Program-made: the position numbers and the translations under genes
In this document: positions 50,201-60,700 of the stretch, piece after piece
Numbering within the stretch: position 1 is the stretch's first letter
How the letters are laid out: every line of letters starts with the position of its first letter
Notes under the pieces: generated by a model
Databases searched by the model: none
What the model was told of the DNA's origin: nothing
Seen by the model: the letters and a program-made list of their open reading frames with translations, nothing else
From: Sialis fuliginosa
Lineage: Eukaryota > Arthropoda > Insecta > Megaloptera > Sialidae
Length of the DNA: 64,000 nt
Assembly: GCA_961205875.1 (NCBI GenBank)
Contig: OY540818.1
Span: 11,816,761 to 11,880,760 of the forward strand
Direction of reading: 5' to 3'

Positions 50201-52522
50201 GGTTTGAAAATTTCAACTTTTCACATCATTTTCTATACAATAAATATTAAATATTTTAACAAAATAAAAAAATCGAAATTTTTTAGTGAAATTTCCTACA
50301 GTGAATCATACAAATATCGACTAAAATACAAAAAATAAGATGTAGAATCATTTAGTTACTATATAAATATATTAGAATTTATTTTAAAAAGTAAAATCTA
50401 CGTTTCGTCTTGTTGAAGACTTCATCATTATCTGATTAATAACAATGATAAATATACTTTCTATTTAATAGTCGGAATATTTCCAAACATTGATAAATTC
50501 CATGAGAAATGTTTGGAAATATTCCGATTGTAAAATAGAAATTTGTATATTTATCATTTTATTATCCAGATACTGAAGAAGTCTTCAACAAGACAAAACA
50601 TTTATCAATATAAATAATATTATATCTCATATAACTATTTTATTTTATTTATGACCTAAAAGCCTCGAAATCAAAATAAAAATCAATAAAAATGGTCATT
50701 TTCATAAATTCTATATATTTATAAATATAAATAAAAACAAACTTGTTTGTTTGAAGGTCAAAATTTATTAAAGAAGAGGAAAACGCAAGCTTTCGATTCA
50801 CAGAATCATCGTCAGGCTAAAATATAATAATCTGTGTTTTCAGTTAAAAAATAATAATAAAAATAATCTTTATGCGCAACTCAAACATTTTAACCAAAAA
50901 TCAAAAATAGCATTTAATATTAATTTATTCGCTCAATTATAAAATTTTAATACTTCTATGTCTTATTTCTTTTATTTTAGTCGATATTTGTATGACTAGT
51001 TGAAGTTGATTTGTTATTTTTTCAAACATTTCCGTAGCCACATGAATATTATTGAGATAACGACATCGTTTTCAAATTTAAATCTTTATTAATAGGTATA
51101 TTTCTGAATTTTTATTTTAAAATATCAATATTTTGCATTATACTTATTGTATTTAATTGTTACTTATTATATTTTAGCCTGACGATGATTCTGTGAATCG
51201 AAAGCTTGCGTTTTCCTCTTCTTTAATAAATTTTGACGTTTAAACAAACAAGTTTGTTTTTATTTATATTTAACGTCACTACTATTATATTATTTATAAA
51301 TATACTTGTATTGCAGTAATTAAAAAAAATTCCTCATTTTTTTGAATCGGAAAATAATTGCACTAAAATGTTAGTATAGTAGAAACAAGGGTGTACTTGA
51401 CGAGTCAATGAGCATAGACACTGCAGGTCTGTATTTGGTTCACATTTGTAACACAGACCAGTTCAGACCAGTATTTCGTTTATGTTTGTGTGCAACAAGA
51501 CTTGACAGCTCGCTTTTTTGGTGCATTATTTTTTGATTTTTGTGTGATTATTTTGTGATAGTTATGGTTCGTTATGCTATTATATTATGCAAGAACAGGA
51601 GTTTGAGTGAATCGAAGGAGAAAAATGGAATTAATTATCATTTGTAAGTATGAAATATTTTATTACATTCATTGAACGCTATCGTGTTCAATATTTGTTT
51701 ATGATGCGTTCTGCACACGCTAGAATGTTTCAATAACAGATACGTAATGGATTTATGTAAAACCGTGATATTCATGATTTACTTTTTATTATTTACAATG
51801 TTTTTTGTTGTACAATGATTACTATGGTAAAAAATATTTATTTAATCTGATACTTATTTCTAGCTGTTTTATAATAATAATTTTGGAATATAAAAATTAT
51901 ATAGTAAATTTTTATATGTGTATTTGCTACTTCTATATTATTAATATTATTATATGTTCTATGAGTAGAAAGAATAAATTTTTGAGCGACAAAACCTAAT
52001 ATCTATCTCTAATAATATCCAAGATCTTCATATTTTATCATACTAAACAGATACCAACATATATGTATAAGTTTCCTTCCTGGGATAAAAAGCATGATAA
52101 AATAATATTCTATATTTAATTATAGATGTATAGTTATATTATAACTTTTCTTTGTACTGTACATTACAAGTAATATATTTTTAAAAATTCAAAAATATTT
52201 GTAATACTGCAACTGATTATCAAGGGCTAATGTCTCTAAAAAACTTATATTTTATATTTCAGAAGATTATTAAAAAAATTTCATCTTTTAAATAGTATCA
52301 ACTTTTGTACATTAGCCAGTCTATCGAATTTTGATATCAAGTATTCTAGTACAGCGGTTCTTAAACTAGGGTCCGCGGACCCCCGGGGGGCCGTAAAACA
52401 TATTTGGCATAAATTAAAGTACTTTTACATTTCTATTTACAAAACATACGTTTGAGAACCTCTGCTCTAGTACTATAAATAAATTAATATATCAAAATTA
52501 TATTTACCTCTCCAGGCGCCAT
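36505..52522 (-). CDS. Giant SecA-like motor protein, horizontally acquired, three coding exons
   Basis: Coding exons are 52508-52522, 47734-47808 and 36505-47271, all joined in phase 0, giving about 3618 residues. The SecA motor core is directly visible: a Walker A variant MVTGEGKT near residue 1558, VLAKRD just after it, DEVD near 1661, TGT near 1913, ATNLAGRGTDI near 2031 and the arginine-finger motif FGRAARAGDKGSG near 2068. Before the motor come a helical N-terminus, an acidic run near residue 83, a beta-rich stretch at about 355-400 and glycine-rich collagen-like blocks at about 411-481 and 550-611. After it come a TPR-like stretch near 2208-2268, a hydrophobic glycine/alanine-rich region near 2831-2921 and an unidentified C-terminus. 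SecA drives preprotein export with SecYEG in bacteria; insects have no such system, so the present role is unknown. The reading frame is unbroken over 10.7 kb, so it is under selection or a recent arrival. Introns and flanking insect repeats argue against symbiont contamination. SecA assignment is very sure; function is not. Confidence 0.9.
47272..47733 (-). other. Intron 2 of the SecA-like gene
   Basis: A 462-bp GT-AG intron with donor GTGAGT and acceptor TTGCAG. It is AT-rich and has no recognisable repeat. Confidence 0.7.
47734..47808 (-). CDS. Exon 2 of the SecA-like gene (25 codons)
   Basis: On the minus strand, TTTCAG is followed by an ATG and 25 open codons (MPIAGADFSEKELEDFW and on, ending EIEAK). 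A strong GTGAGT donor follows. Both ends are phase 0, so it splices cleanly to the large exon (EIEAK then KDDQSQ). It can also receive exon 1 in frame. Its acidic, helical composition continues the style of the N-terminus of exon 3. It could serve as an alternative start if exon 1 is skipped, because it begins with ATG. Confidence 0.75.
48260..48315 (-). repeat. Fragment of the GCTTCCGCGG foldback repeat
   Basis: On the minus strand this reads CTTATACAAGC, TTTCGCGGTGATCTTAATAT and CTTGGTTTCTGGGTATAC, matching the outer segment of the repeat at 49132-49376 with several substitutions. Confidence 0.4.
49132..49376. repeat. Foldback repeat with GCTTCCGCGGTGATCTTG end
   Basis: The outer part reads CTTGAGGCTTCCGCGGTGAT. 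An inner palindrome at about 49193-49370 pairs GATTTTATCGTATTATCGGCC..GCTCTTCTA with its inverse. Related pieces lie at 13688-13823 and, reversed, at 48260-48315. Probably the terminal part of a retroelement of Penelope or LINE type, by analogy only. Confidence 0.5.
49394..50402. mobile_element. hAT-like palindromic element, copy 2 (in intron 1)
   Basis: The left end CAATGGCGAAGCGTCCATGG and the following 600 bp match copy 1 closely, including the palindrome (49588-50345). The right terminal repeat of copy 1 is not found; the sequence runs into another hairpin repeat at about 50403. A short internal duplication of the CAAACCACAGGTTTGTATCT region is unique to this copy. Confidence 0.65.
50403..50600. 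repeat. Hairpin repeat of about 200 bp
   Basis: The arms GTTTCGTCTTGTTGAAGACT (left) and AGTCTTCAACAAGACAAAAC (right) are inverse copies, and the similarity continues inward to a loop near 50490-50510. Each arm carries a GA(T/A)GAAG-hairpin-GA(C)AAAC core (see findings). Part of the left arm also resembles the right end of the hAT-like copy 1. Confidence 0.6.
50722..51272. mobile_element. Terminal-inverted-repeat element carrying a piece of the hAT-like element
   Basis: The arms of about 105 bp at 50722-50829 and 51166-51272 are near-perfect inverse copies containing CAAGCTTTCGATTCACAGAA and its complement. Inside, 50828-51007 is closely similar to 49455-49645 of the hAT-like element, so the element is chimeric. 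The remainder (51008-51165) is AT-rich filler. Confidence 0.65.
51564..51643 (+). CDS. First exon of a THAP-type gene or element, probably degenerate
   Basis: An ATG opens the peptide MVRYAIILCKNRSLSESK and on to NGINYH, followed directly by a GTAAGT donor. This matches the start of a THAP zinc finger (MVR..C....CKNRS....K.GI.(F/Y)H.FP), whose first exon commonly ends at this point. The first zinc-binding cysteine seems lost, since only the second (in LCKN) is present. The preceding 180 bases contain a GC-richer leader-like segment with repeated CAGACCAGT motifs. No second THAP exon was found downstream, so it is either a remnant or a fragment of a P-element-like transposon. It lies antisense inside intron 1 of the SecA-like gene. 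Confidence 0.4.
52352..52464. mobile_element. 113-bp hAT MITE in intron 1
   Basis: It begins CAGCGGTTCTTAAAC and ends with the inverse GTTTGAGAACCTCTG, the common hAT MITE end type. Flanking 8-mers TTCTAGTA (52344-52351) and CTCTAGTA (52465-52472) match at 7 of 8 positions. A GTCCGCGGACCCCCGGGG block lies near its left end. It sits 43 bp from the exon 1 donor. Confidence 0.8.
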
Positions 52523-52594
52523 CTTGATCCAAAATCAATCGAACCGCTATTCAAAAATATTTGTACGTATTATTCCTCTTGATTGAACAGGTAT
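52508..52594 (-). CDS. Exon 1: 5' UTR plus start codon and MAPGE of the SecA-like gene
   Basis: The exon begins after a TTTCAG acceptor (52600-52595) and ends at a GTAAAT donor. Only the last 15 bases code (52522-52508, MAPGE), from an ATG in strong context (AAG before, G after). An in-frame TGA lies 15 bases upstream, so this is the first usable ATG. The acceptor at its 5' side implies at least one more upstream non-coding exon. MAPGE reads in frame into MPIAG of exon 2. Confidence 0.65.
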
Positions 52595-54462
52595 CTGAAA
52601 TTATTAATTTTTAATTATTTAGTTGTCCTAATACAAACAATCAATAGATAATAAATTATTGATTCATGAAATAATAATTTGATAATTTAATTAATTTATG
52701 TATGTACTATATATTTAAAAAATCAGATAATATTTTATATAATTCAGAACCTAATAATTAATATGAACTGAAATTATTCAATTATAATAAAAATAAATTA
52801 TGCTGGGATGATATTTAAATTTTAAAGAAATCATTAACTTTATCTTTGAATTTATAGAAAAACATTTTTTTGAGGTAGATTAATTTTTTTATTTTAAATA
52901 TTAATTTTTTGTGTTATAATGAATTATAACAAAATAAAATAACTTTTATTGTTATAATTATTATTTTATTATAGTTTTAAATGTAATAAAAAATTAATAT
53001 AATAATTAAAAGTAATAACATAGTAAAAAAATACAATAAAATAATCAATTAGGTCTCCAAATTTTCTCAATTCAGAAACTTTTTTACTAGTACCTTTATT
53101 TTAAATTACTAACCATTTGAAAATATATTATAAAATTAAAGTTTTTTGTAATTTTTCTAATACTTATGTCATGTACATTTTCAAATTGAAAGTTACAACT
53201 GTACTGATTCAAGATCATATTTATCGTTTTCGTAAATTAGAAGTTAATTATTAAAATATTTATTTATACAAAAATAAAAAATAAATGTTTCTTTCGATTT
53301 CAAGTATCAAATAAATATACATGTTTAAAAACACTGTAACTAGATTTCTTACACAACTATTTATGAGAAACATGAATACAATAAACTGCTAAAAACAATT
53401 ACACCTACATAGAAAAAAATATAATAATTGTCATGAATTAACCTTTTTATTTCACACTGAAATTGATAATACGAAGTTTTGAAAAGTATGTAGAAAAAGA
53501 AATCCTATCATGAACTGTCGTTGTAAATTATAATATTTAATATTTAAGAATGTTTTTTTAAGAATCAAATATGTAAGCCATCATAATAAAACTTTTAAAT
53601 GGTCGATTATTTTGTTTAAATAAAAAATAAATATACGTCAATAGTAAAAGATATAGATATATAAACAAATTTATTGTTAAACAATTATTAACTTTTTTTT
53701 CTTATTCGTATAAATTTATTCAAATAATAAATTGCGAACAAAAATATAACAATATAATAAACAAAGTTTTAAATAACTTACTGGATAAAAACCATTTAAT
53801 CGCAATTTTTTTATATGTATGTTTAAAATTATGAAATGATGTATTCACTTTATTCAAAAATGACTATAATATAATAGAAATTTTATATTAAAAATTATAA
53901 TAGGAATATACTCACATTAAAATGTTTGACGTATAGGGACTGGATAACTCCGATCACAGAAGATAGCAAAACGACAGTAAAATGCGCAAATAAAAAAATA
54001 TCTAATAAGTAAAAAAATAAATTAGTACATTATAATTATTCAGAAATAAAGCATATATTTAGATAATTTTGGAACAAATATTAATTATAAACTCAACATG
54101 GGTACAATAAATAAAAAATAATTTATATCACAAGTATTCATGACTAATACGCAATTGAAATAATAAATAAAATTTTTAAAAATATCAAAAAGGACTTATA
54201 AAATTAAAAACGATATGGAAATATATTAATATCAGACAATTCGAACTAATACATAATGTTGCTACAAGGTCAAAACATTGTCTTTACAAAATATGCCTAA
54301 AACTTGACTAATCCAGTATTTGCCAATCAATTAATTTCACATATTTTAAATAAATTGGGATTTTGAAAAATACGTATATTACCTACATATATGTATAAAT
54401 ATTAAAGTATAATCGATCTAATAATTATTTTTCATTAAAATAATTAACCACCTCTCTCTCAG

Positions 54463-54687
54463 ATTCCGATTGGGAATAATCAAGTTCAGGTTGACAAATA
54501 AGACAATATATTATTTAATATTTTTAATTTATTTAAAATAAGCACCCTAATATTTACCAAATTATAGTAATTTTAAATGCAACAGATAAAATAAGCAACA
54601 ATAATTTTCGTAATCTTTTTTCAATGAATATTTTTGTAGCCATTTTAAATTTAACCAATTTGATCTTGATTATTCCCAAATTGGAAT
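54463..54687. repeat. Short MITE with GATTGGGAATAATCAAG ends
   Basis: ATTCCGATTGGGAATAATCA at the left is matched in inverse orientation by TGATTATTCCCAAATTGGAA at the right, with similarity extending for about 30 bases. The AT-rich interior has no frame. Confidence 0.45.
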
Positions 54688-55006
54688 TATAAAAGTGAAA
54701 ATTAATATTATATTTTTGTATTAATTAACTTTAAAATATTATTTTGAAAATAATTAATTTAAAAATTACCGTACCTATTATTATATTTCGTATTTAATAC
54801 TAAAAACTTACTACTAAAATAGTATTTCTTCATTAGTACTTTTAGTTTTATTTTAAATTCCAATCAAAAAAATCACAAAATTTTATTTCTTATCAACAAT
54901 TAAATTAATTAATTCCAAATTATCATATTTAATTTAAACAGTAAATAATCAGATTAAAATAAAACATTACAACAATACAAATAATAATTAAAAATAATTT
55001 ACTTAC

Positions 55007-55085
55007 TTAAAAACTTGTTGAATAATTATTCTTGGGGAGGTGATACCCAGAGATGACTAGACAACAGACTGCGTGTAGGAATCAA
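55007..55085 (-). other. Possible upstream non-coding exon of the SecA-like gene
   Basis: On the minus strand a GTAAGTAAAT donor at 55006 follows a relatively GC-richer stretch with few repeats. An AT-rich TATTTATTAAAG block lies about 30 bases before a CAGTC that could be an initiator. The next downstream acceptor is the one at 52595. The left boundary is a guess and no transcript evidence is available. Confidence 0.22.
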
Positions 55086-56368
55086 ACTTTAATAAATAAT
55101 TAAAATAGACGATACCATAAATACAGATATCAACGTGAAATATTAGTTTAACATCCCTCAATTAAAAAGAGATAAACATCGGGTAATCTGTAGGCCGCTA
55201 GAGACGGATGTTGTTTGATTAGAAACAAACAAGTAAAGGTCGTTGAATATTTCTTCATAATTATATACATAATATATAAAATAGCCCTGCATTAACTTGT
55301 ATTCAAATGTATGTATCAGAGTTACATTTGGTTTGACCGATATATATTTTTCTAGAATATTCGATTTTATGTACTATATCATAATATAATAAATATTATT
55401 TACAGTAGATCTTCGAATATATGAACTAAATAAATTAAAAAAATTTATTTATTATTAATTTATTCATTTATATGTATCAGAAAGTAATATTTGTAATTAA
55501 AAAACTGTTATTAAGTATTTAATGTACAACTTGCTGCTCTAAAAACATAGATATTACATCTCTAAACATTAATCACAAGTATCATTGAATATCTTTTTCA
55601 TTTTGCTGCATTTTTTAAACAAATACATAAAAGTTTTTTTAACCTGAAACGGTTGTAAAAAATTATTAAGTACACATTTTTGTGTGGGATCTAATTTGTT
55701 TATAATTTATGATTTAAGCTATTATATGTACATAAATTTAAGATAAAAAGGATTTATATATGTTTCAAATATGGTTTAAATTCAAATTATTAAAATAAAC
55801 ATAAATATAGAAAAAAATGCATACATTTCATCAAAATTTCACCACATAACAATAACGTTTTTTTCATTTAATATATGTTTATTCATTTCAAACTCATCGG
55901 GATAAAATATATTTTTTATGTTAATTAAAAATGTAGATCTACGGTTATGCAAAACAGCTCTTCAATGTGAATTATCTCGTGAGATATTATTAAATTTGTC
56001 CCTGTTTGTTTCCTTTGAGACTCATTTTTAAATTAAAATGGCTAATGAAAAAGGTTCACCGATGGAAGATCTCGCCTCTATTATTTTAATAAATGTGAAT
56101 ACTAATGCATCTAAGCCATATCATATACAAAAATAATAATTAAAAAAAGTGTTATTTTACATATTAATTAATAGACACGCAATTAATAAATTATTAAGTT
56201 CATTTTAATTTCAAAGGTCTGTAAACATTTTTAATGATCATAATTCATTATTATCTATTTGAATAATGATATTTATTTACTTACAATTAGATTGATACTT
56301 GTACATATGTGTATTATATCTAAATGAAGATTTATTTGTTTAACTTAATAATACCAATATCACGTGTT

Positions 56369-56495
56369 TTATACAGGATGATTTACAACTAGTGTACAAA
56401 AATTTAACAGTAGATCGAGGATGTTATTTTAAGCCAAAATTCTTCGTTAGGGAGTTATTATATAAATGAAAGAACAAAAAAATACTTGATAAAAA
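56369..56495. mobile_element. Foldback element, family F, truncated copy 3
   Basis: It starts TTATACAGGATGATTTACAA and continues through AGTAGATCGAGGATGTTATT as in copy 1, then jumps to AAAGAACAAAAAAATACTTG from the centre of the element. Most of both arms is missing. Confidence 0.55.
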
Positions 56496-56504
56496 TAATA
56501 GTTT

Positions 56505-56625
56505 GTTTTTTAAATTAAAAATATTAATTAAATTAAATAAAGCCTATTATTTTGTTTATGTTTTTTTTCTCCAGTAATGGATAAAGTAAAGCCAGTAATG
56601 GGCATCCAAGTACTAATCATTATAA
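56505..56625 (+). repeat. Fragment related to the MITE at 21457-21909
   Basis: GTTTGTTTTTTAAATTA, TATTATTTTGTTTATG and CAGTAATGGATAAAGTAAAG line up with the interior of that MITE. The TAAGGTACTGGCACC ends are absent. It lies directly beside the truncated foldback copy at 56369-56495. Confidence 0.4.
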
Positions 56626-56770
56626 AATGATTTAATTGCCCCCCCTCATATAAGTCTTATTAAACTATAAATTAAAAAATATATTTTTTAAGAAAGTAAC
56701 CAATCTGTTAAAATATGCATTAAATCAAGAACAGTAAATTGAACGTTTCTGAAGTAAAAACAATAGTGCT

Positions 56771-57037
56771 TTGTTTGTGGCCAACTTCACACAGTTCCTA
56801 GCTGCGTTGATTCTCTTTGCACTTCACGATGGTGTAGTGTCTGTGCTGGGATTGTATAACTTACGTCACCCAAGGGTGATATTACGGGATATAAGTGAAG
56901 TAAAGCGCATTTTATTCGTTGGTATAACTGGAAATCAGAATTTAACTTGCTGCCGTTTCGCGGAATCTCTGTTATCAGTTTTTATTTTTATGTATTTTTA
57001 TTTTACACCCCTTCATAAGAAAGCGCGATTTTCTTAA
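56771..57037 (+). other. Exon-like GC island, unidentified
   Basis: One plus-strand frame is open for 88 codons, including FALHDGVVSVLGLYNLRHP. A CACACAG acceptor-like site lies at about 56796. GC content is well above background. No family recognised, and the 3' part is hydrophobic low-complexity sequence. Confidence 0.2.
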
Positions 57038-57454
57038 ATTGGATTTATACTAACTTCGTATGTATTTTTTTCATACATAATATAATGTGCAAAACGAATC
57101 TGACTTAAAAATACAAAACATGTATTATTTGTTTAAGTTGGAATATTTTTTAATCTATAAAACGTTAAATCTTGTCTATTTAGTTTTCCTTTTTTGCAAT
57201 TGAAAATAGGAATAGTAAGGGCAGTGGACGGCCACACGTAAAAAAAACTGCTCAAATTCTAGTACAAATTATTAATACAAAAATTTACAAGTATTATAAT
57301 TTGGAAAAAGGCAATATAATTTAGTATTTCTTGCAAAAAGATCGAAAATTAGAAATTTTTATAAGAAAATAACCAAATATTGAAAATTTTTAACATTTAT
57401 TAAAGAAAAAATGTAATTTTTTTATATTATAAAATGTATCGTAATGTTTGACTT

Positions 57455-57788
57455 ATGTCCGGTATTATAAAGGAGCTAGCAAATTTGCTAGGTAGCAAGC
57501 ACTTTCAAATGAGATATCAAACTTATATGACAGTTCTTTTGGAGTTTTTTGAAGACTTTGACAAGTTTCGCGCACGCGTTGTAGGTAAATACCAATGATA
57601 TTAAAACAGTGGTGATATTATGAAAATTATTTTGTACGATCAAAGATGTCAACTGTGTTACAATTAGTTGAAGTGTTATTGCACTAAATTCCATAGCTAA
57701 TCCATAGATACTAGTACAGAATTAATACCCCATTTGAAAGTGCTTGCTAGCTAGCAAATTTTGCTAGCTCCTTTATAATACCGGACAT
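57455..57788. mobile_element. MITE family G, copy 2
   Basis: A 334-bp element with inverted repeats of about 54 bp beginning ATGTCCGGTATTATAAAGGA and containing GCTAGCAAATTTGCTAG. The body matches 12311-12646. No coding capacity; superfamily not assigned. Confidence 0.75.
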
Positions 57789-60700
57789 TCATGTTAATAA
57801 AATGCACCTAGGAGAGGGGGGATTTCGTAATAATAACATTGTATAAAAAACACAAATGGATTTTCATAGAACAACGACGATATAGAATTAATAAATGGTA
57901 TCTGTTGAATCTATTCATACCATTATTTTCTATAATACCTATTAAAATCTACGAGTTCATTTCAACAAAGAAAATTTGTTTTTTCTTATTATAATACTAA
58001 TAATACACTTACTCTGCATTTTATTTTGAGCTTACTATATTTCAACACAATTTAACATAGCCATATTCACTGCAGCGAGCAGAATATAATGGTTGTAGAG
58101 AAGATAACACATAAACGTCCCAATCTTATTTAAAATCACGGCCCTGTACTTTAATGAAATAATCGCCATGATTTATATTTTAAACTAAACCCAACACGCT
58201 ATCGTTATGTGTAAGTAATGTAATTAAATTAATTTTATATTTGACCTACAGCGTACAACATTTTGGTTGCACATATATAAATCAGTTGCTAATACGATTA
58301 AGTATACTTTTTGTTGGAAATTAAATATATATGTTAGATATGACTTACAATTAGTTAAAATGTTATTTTTTAATATTAAGCACTTAATACATTTTTTTGT
58401 GGTTTTAAATTTTAATATCTAAATAATAGTGACTTGCATCTGTAAATATTTAAACTATCTCAAATATATGCATCCACCTTATTGGCACCCTTGCTGTGCA
58501 GGGATATCAAAAATGTCAATCACGTAATGATTTTTGGTCATCTGCCAATCCATGAAAACTTATGAAAAACGGTAATTTAAATATTGTGCCAATATTCTTT
58601 TATTATGTATTTTTATAAAAATAGATCGAGAGTTGATTTTTTCTGGAAAAAAAAATATTATGTAAAAATCAAGTAACACCTCTGTTATACAGAGTTTGTT
58701 CAAAGTATATACCCTTTATATAAATGTACTATCAGTTGTATTGTTTTTCTTCACGACTAAAAAGTCACAACGATATTTCTCTTGAGACACAGTGATTTTA
58801 AAATAGCATAGTTGTGTATTAAAAAAAATTCACAATCATTTGAAAACTACTTTCAATTATTATCATCAATTTTTGTATACAGTCTACTGCATCTGCATGG
58901 TCTATTGAAGATATCTCATTTGTGTATTTTTTAGTTGTGTGATTTTAAACCTAATTGCATGGGGAGACAAGAAAATATGATAGATAGTTAATGGGCCAAC
59001 TTCATACTCGTAAATATCATAATAATAATTTAATGGGATTTTTAATTTCCCAATAAGAAGTTATTGTAAACAGTCCGAAAACCGAAATTAAAAATGTCAT
59101 CATATTTTTATGTTTCACGGTCAATACAGTACATTTACACTATTTTCAGAAAGATGTATGTGTTTGTACGTACGGTCATTTGTTCCTCCACAAAATCTCG
59201 CAAATAAAAAATGATATTGACTTCGTTGATTTGTTAATCGAAGCATCTTGACGTGAATATGATCTGAAAGAAATTTAATCGAATTCAGTAAAGGTCTTTT
59301 TTGTTAGAACAAAAATACTGCAAAAAACGGCTTTTTATACATATTTAGTCTTGAGTGGTTTATCAACGTTTTTTTAAGTTGCTTTCTGGGATTTCTTTCT
59401 GTGTAAAGGACAGTTTGTTATGGAATGATTTTTATCCAATTAGTCTGTTATTATGTCATATATAGTATGGATTCTATCGTGTAAAAACCATGAACTAAAA
59501 AAGTAGACAGTGTATTGAAACGTTAAGCTTGAACCAACATTAAGTACCTTTAGTGATTAATAATGGATACACACGACGTTTTAGAGTGTTTAAACTTGTA
59601 TGGTCGAACTCGGTCGAATGCAGTATAAATATTTAGTTTAATGTGAACTTTAATAATACATTTTGAAAATTATTTTTAAATGTAAATATTTTTGTATAGT
59701 CAATAAAATAGTTGATGAAAAGAAAGGATCAAATTTAAATCCATGCAATTACGATTAAAATGGTGATACATAGATTGATAAAAGCATTTTAATGTTTGAA
59801 TGTTCTACTTTTCACAGATTGAATTTTCATTTATTTTCCCCAGGTTAATGGGATTACAAAGCATGCAAAAAATGCATCATTTTGTATAAACTTTGTATGA
59901 AGTTAAAAAAGATTTTGAAAGAATTTTTGGCATTATTTCATATGTAGTGTCAGTTTTGAGCAGAGCTCGCTCAAACATATTATGATTAATCGAATTTTAC
60001 TTACATTACAATATGAAATAATGCTAAAAATTCTTTAAATATACACTGACATCTCGATTTTTTTTAAATGGAACGAACGAGTTTTGGAACTCACCGCCTC
60101 AATTGAAAAGCGTAAAGTTTTAACATCGAACTGTTTTGAAACCAAAACTACGTATGTTCCCAAATAACACAAATAAATTGAAAATTTTTATAAATAAACT
60201 CGGTTCTACAAATTTTATTTATGAGATAATTATTGTACAGCGTAATAATTAACCGTTGCCATCAACCTCGATATATTTAAATTAATAATTATAATTAATA
60301 TCTCAGTTTAATCAACAGAATCTTATGAGTTGTGTCAAAATAAAACCACATATTTCTAATATCTTGTATCTCACCCGACCTTTCCCCTTAGAGCATCATT
60401 TATTTCGCTCCTTAAAGAACACTACAAAATCATATTGAAATTAAAAAAAAAATGGAAAAATATGGGTGGATATTATCTTAAATTTAACTAAAAGATGGTA
60501 AGAGGTCGCTAAATAATGATAGATATTTAATTATTAAAAAAATCCATGTTCTAATTATCCTTTAAAACCCAAATAAGTTTTCAAACAACCAATATTTTTA
60601 TTTAAAAATATCCATTGCCTTATATAAATTAAATAAATAATTCTGCTGTACCAAATTTTAAACGCTATGCAGTACCTTCATTTAATGCATTTATTTTTTT

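Larger units (their letters stand above)
47809..52507 (-). other. Intron 1 of the SecA-like gene, loaded with mobile elements
   Basis: A 4.7-kb intron between the MAPGE exon and the 25-codon exon. It holds at least five repeat-derived blocks (about 48260-48315, 49132-49376, 49394-50402, 50403-50600, 50722-51272), a 113-bp hAT MITE at 52352-52464, and a THAP-type first exon on the opposite strand. Repeat-free parts, such as 48320-49130 and 51650-52340, are AT-rich with nothing recognised. Confidence 0.6.
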
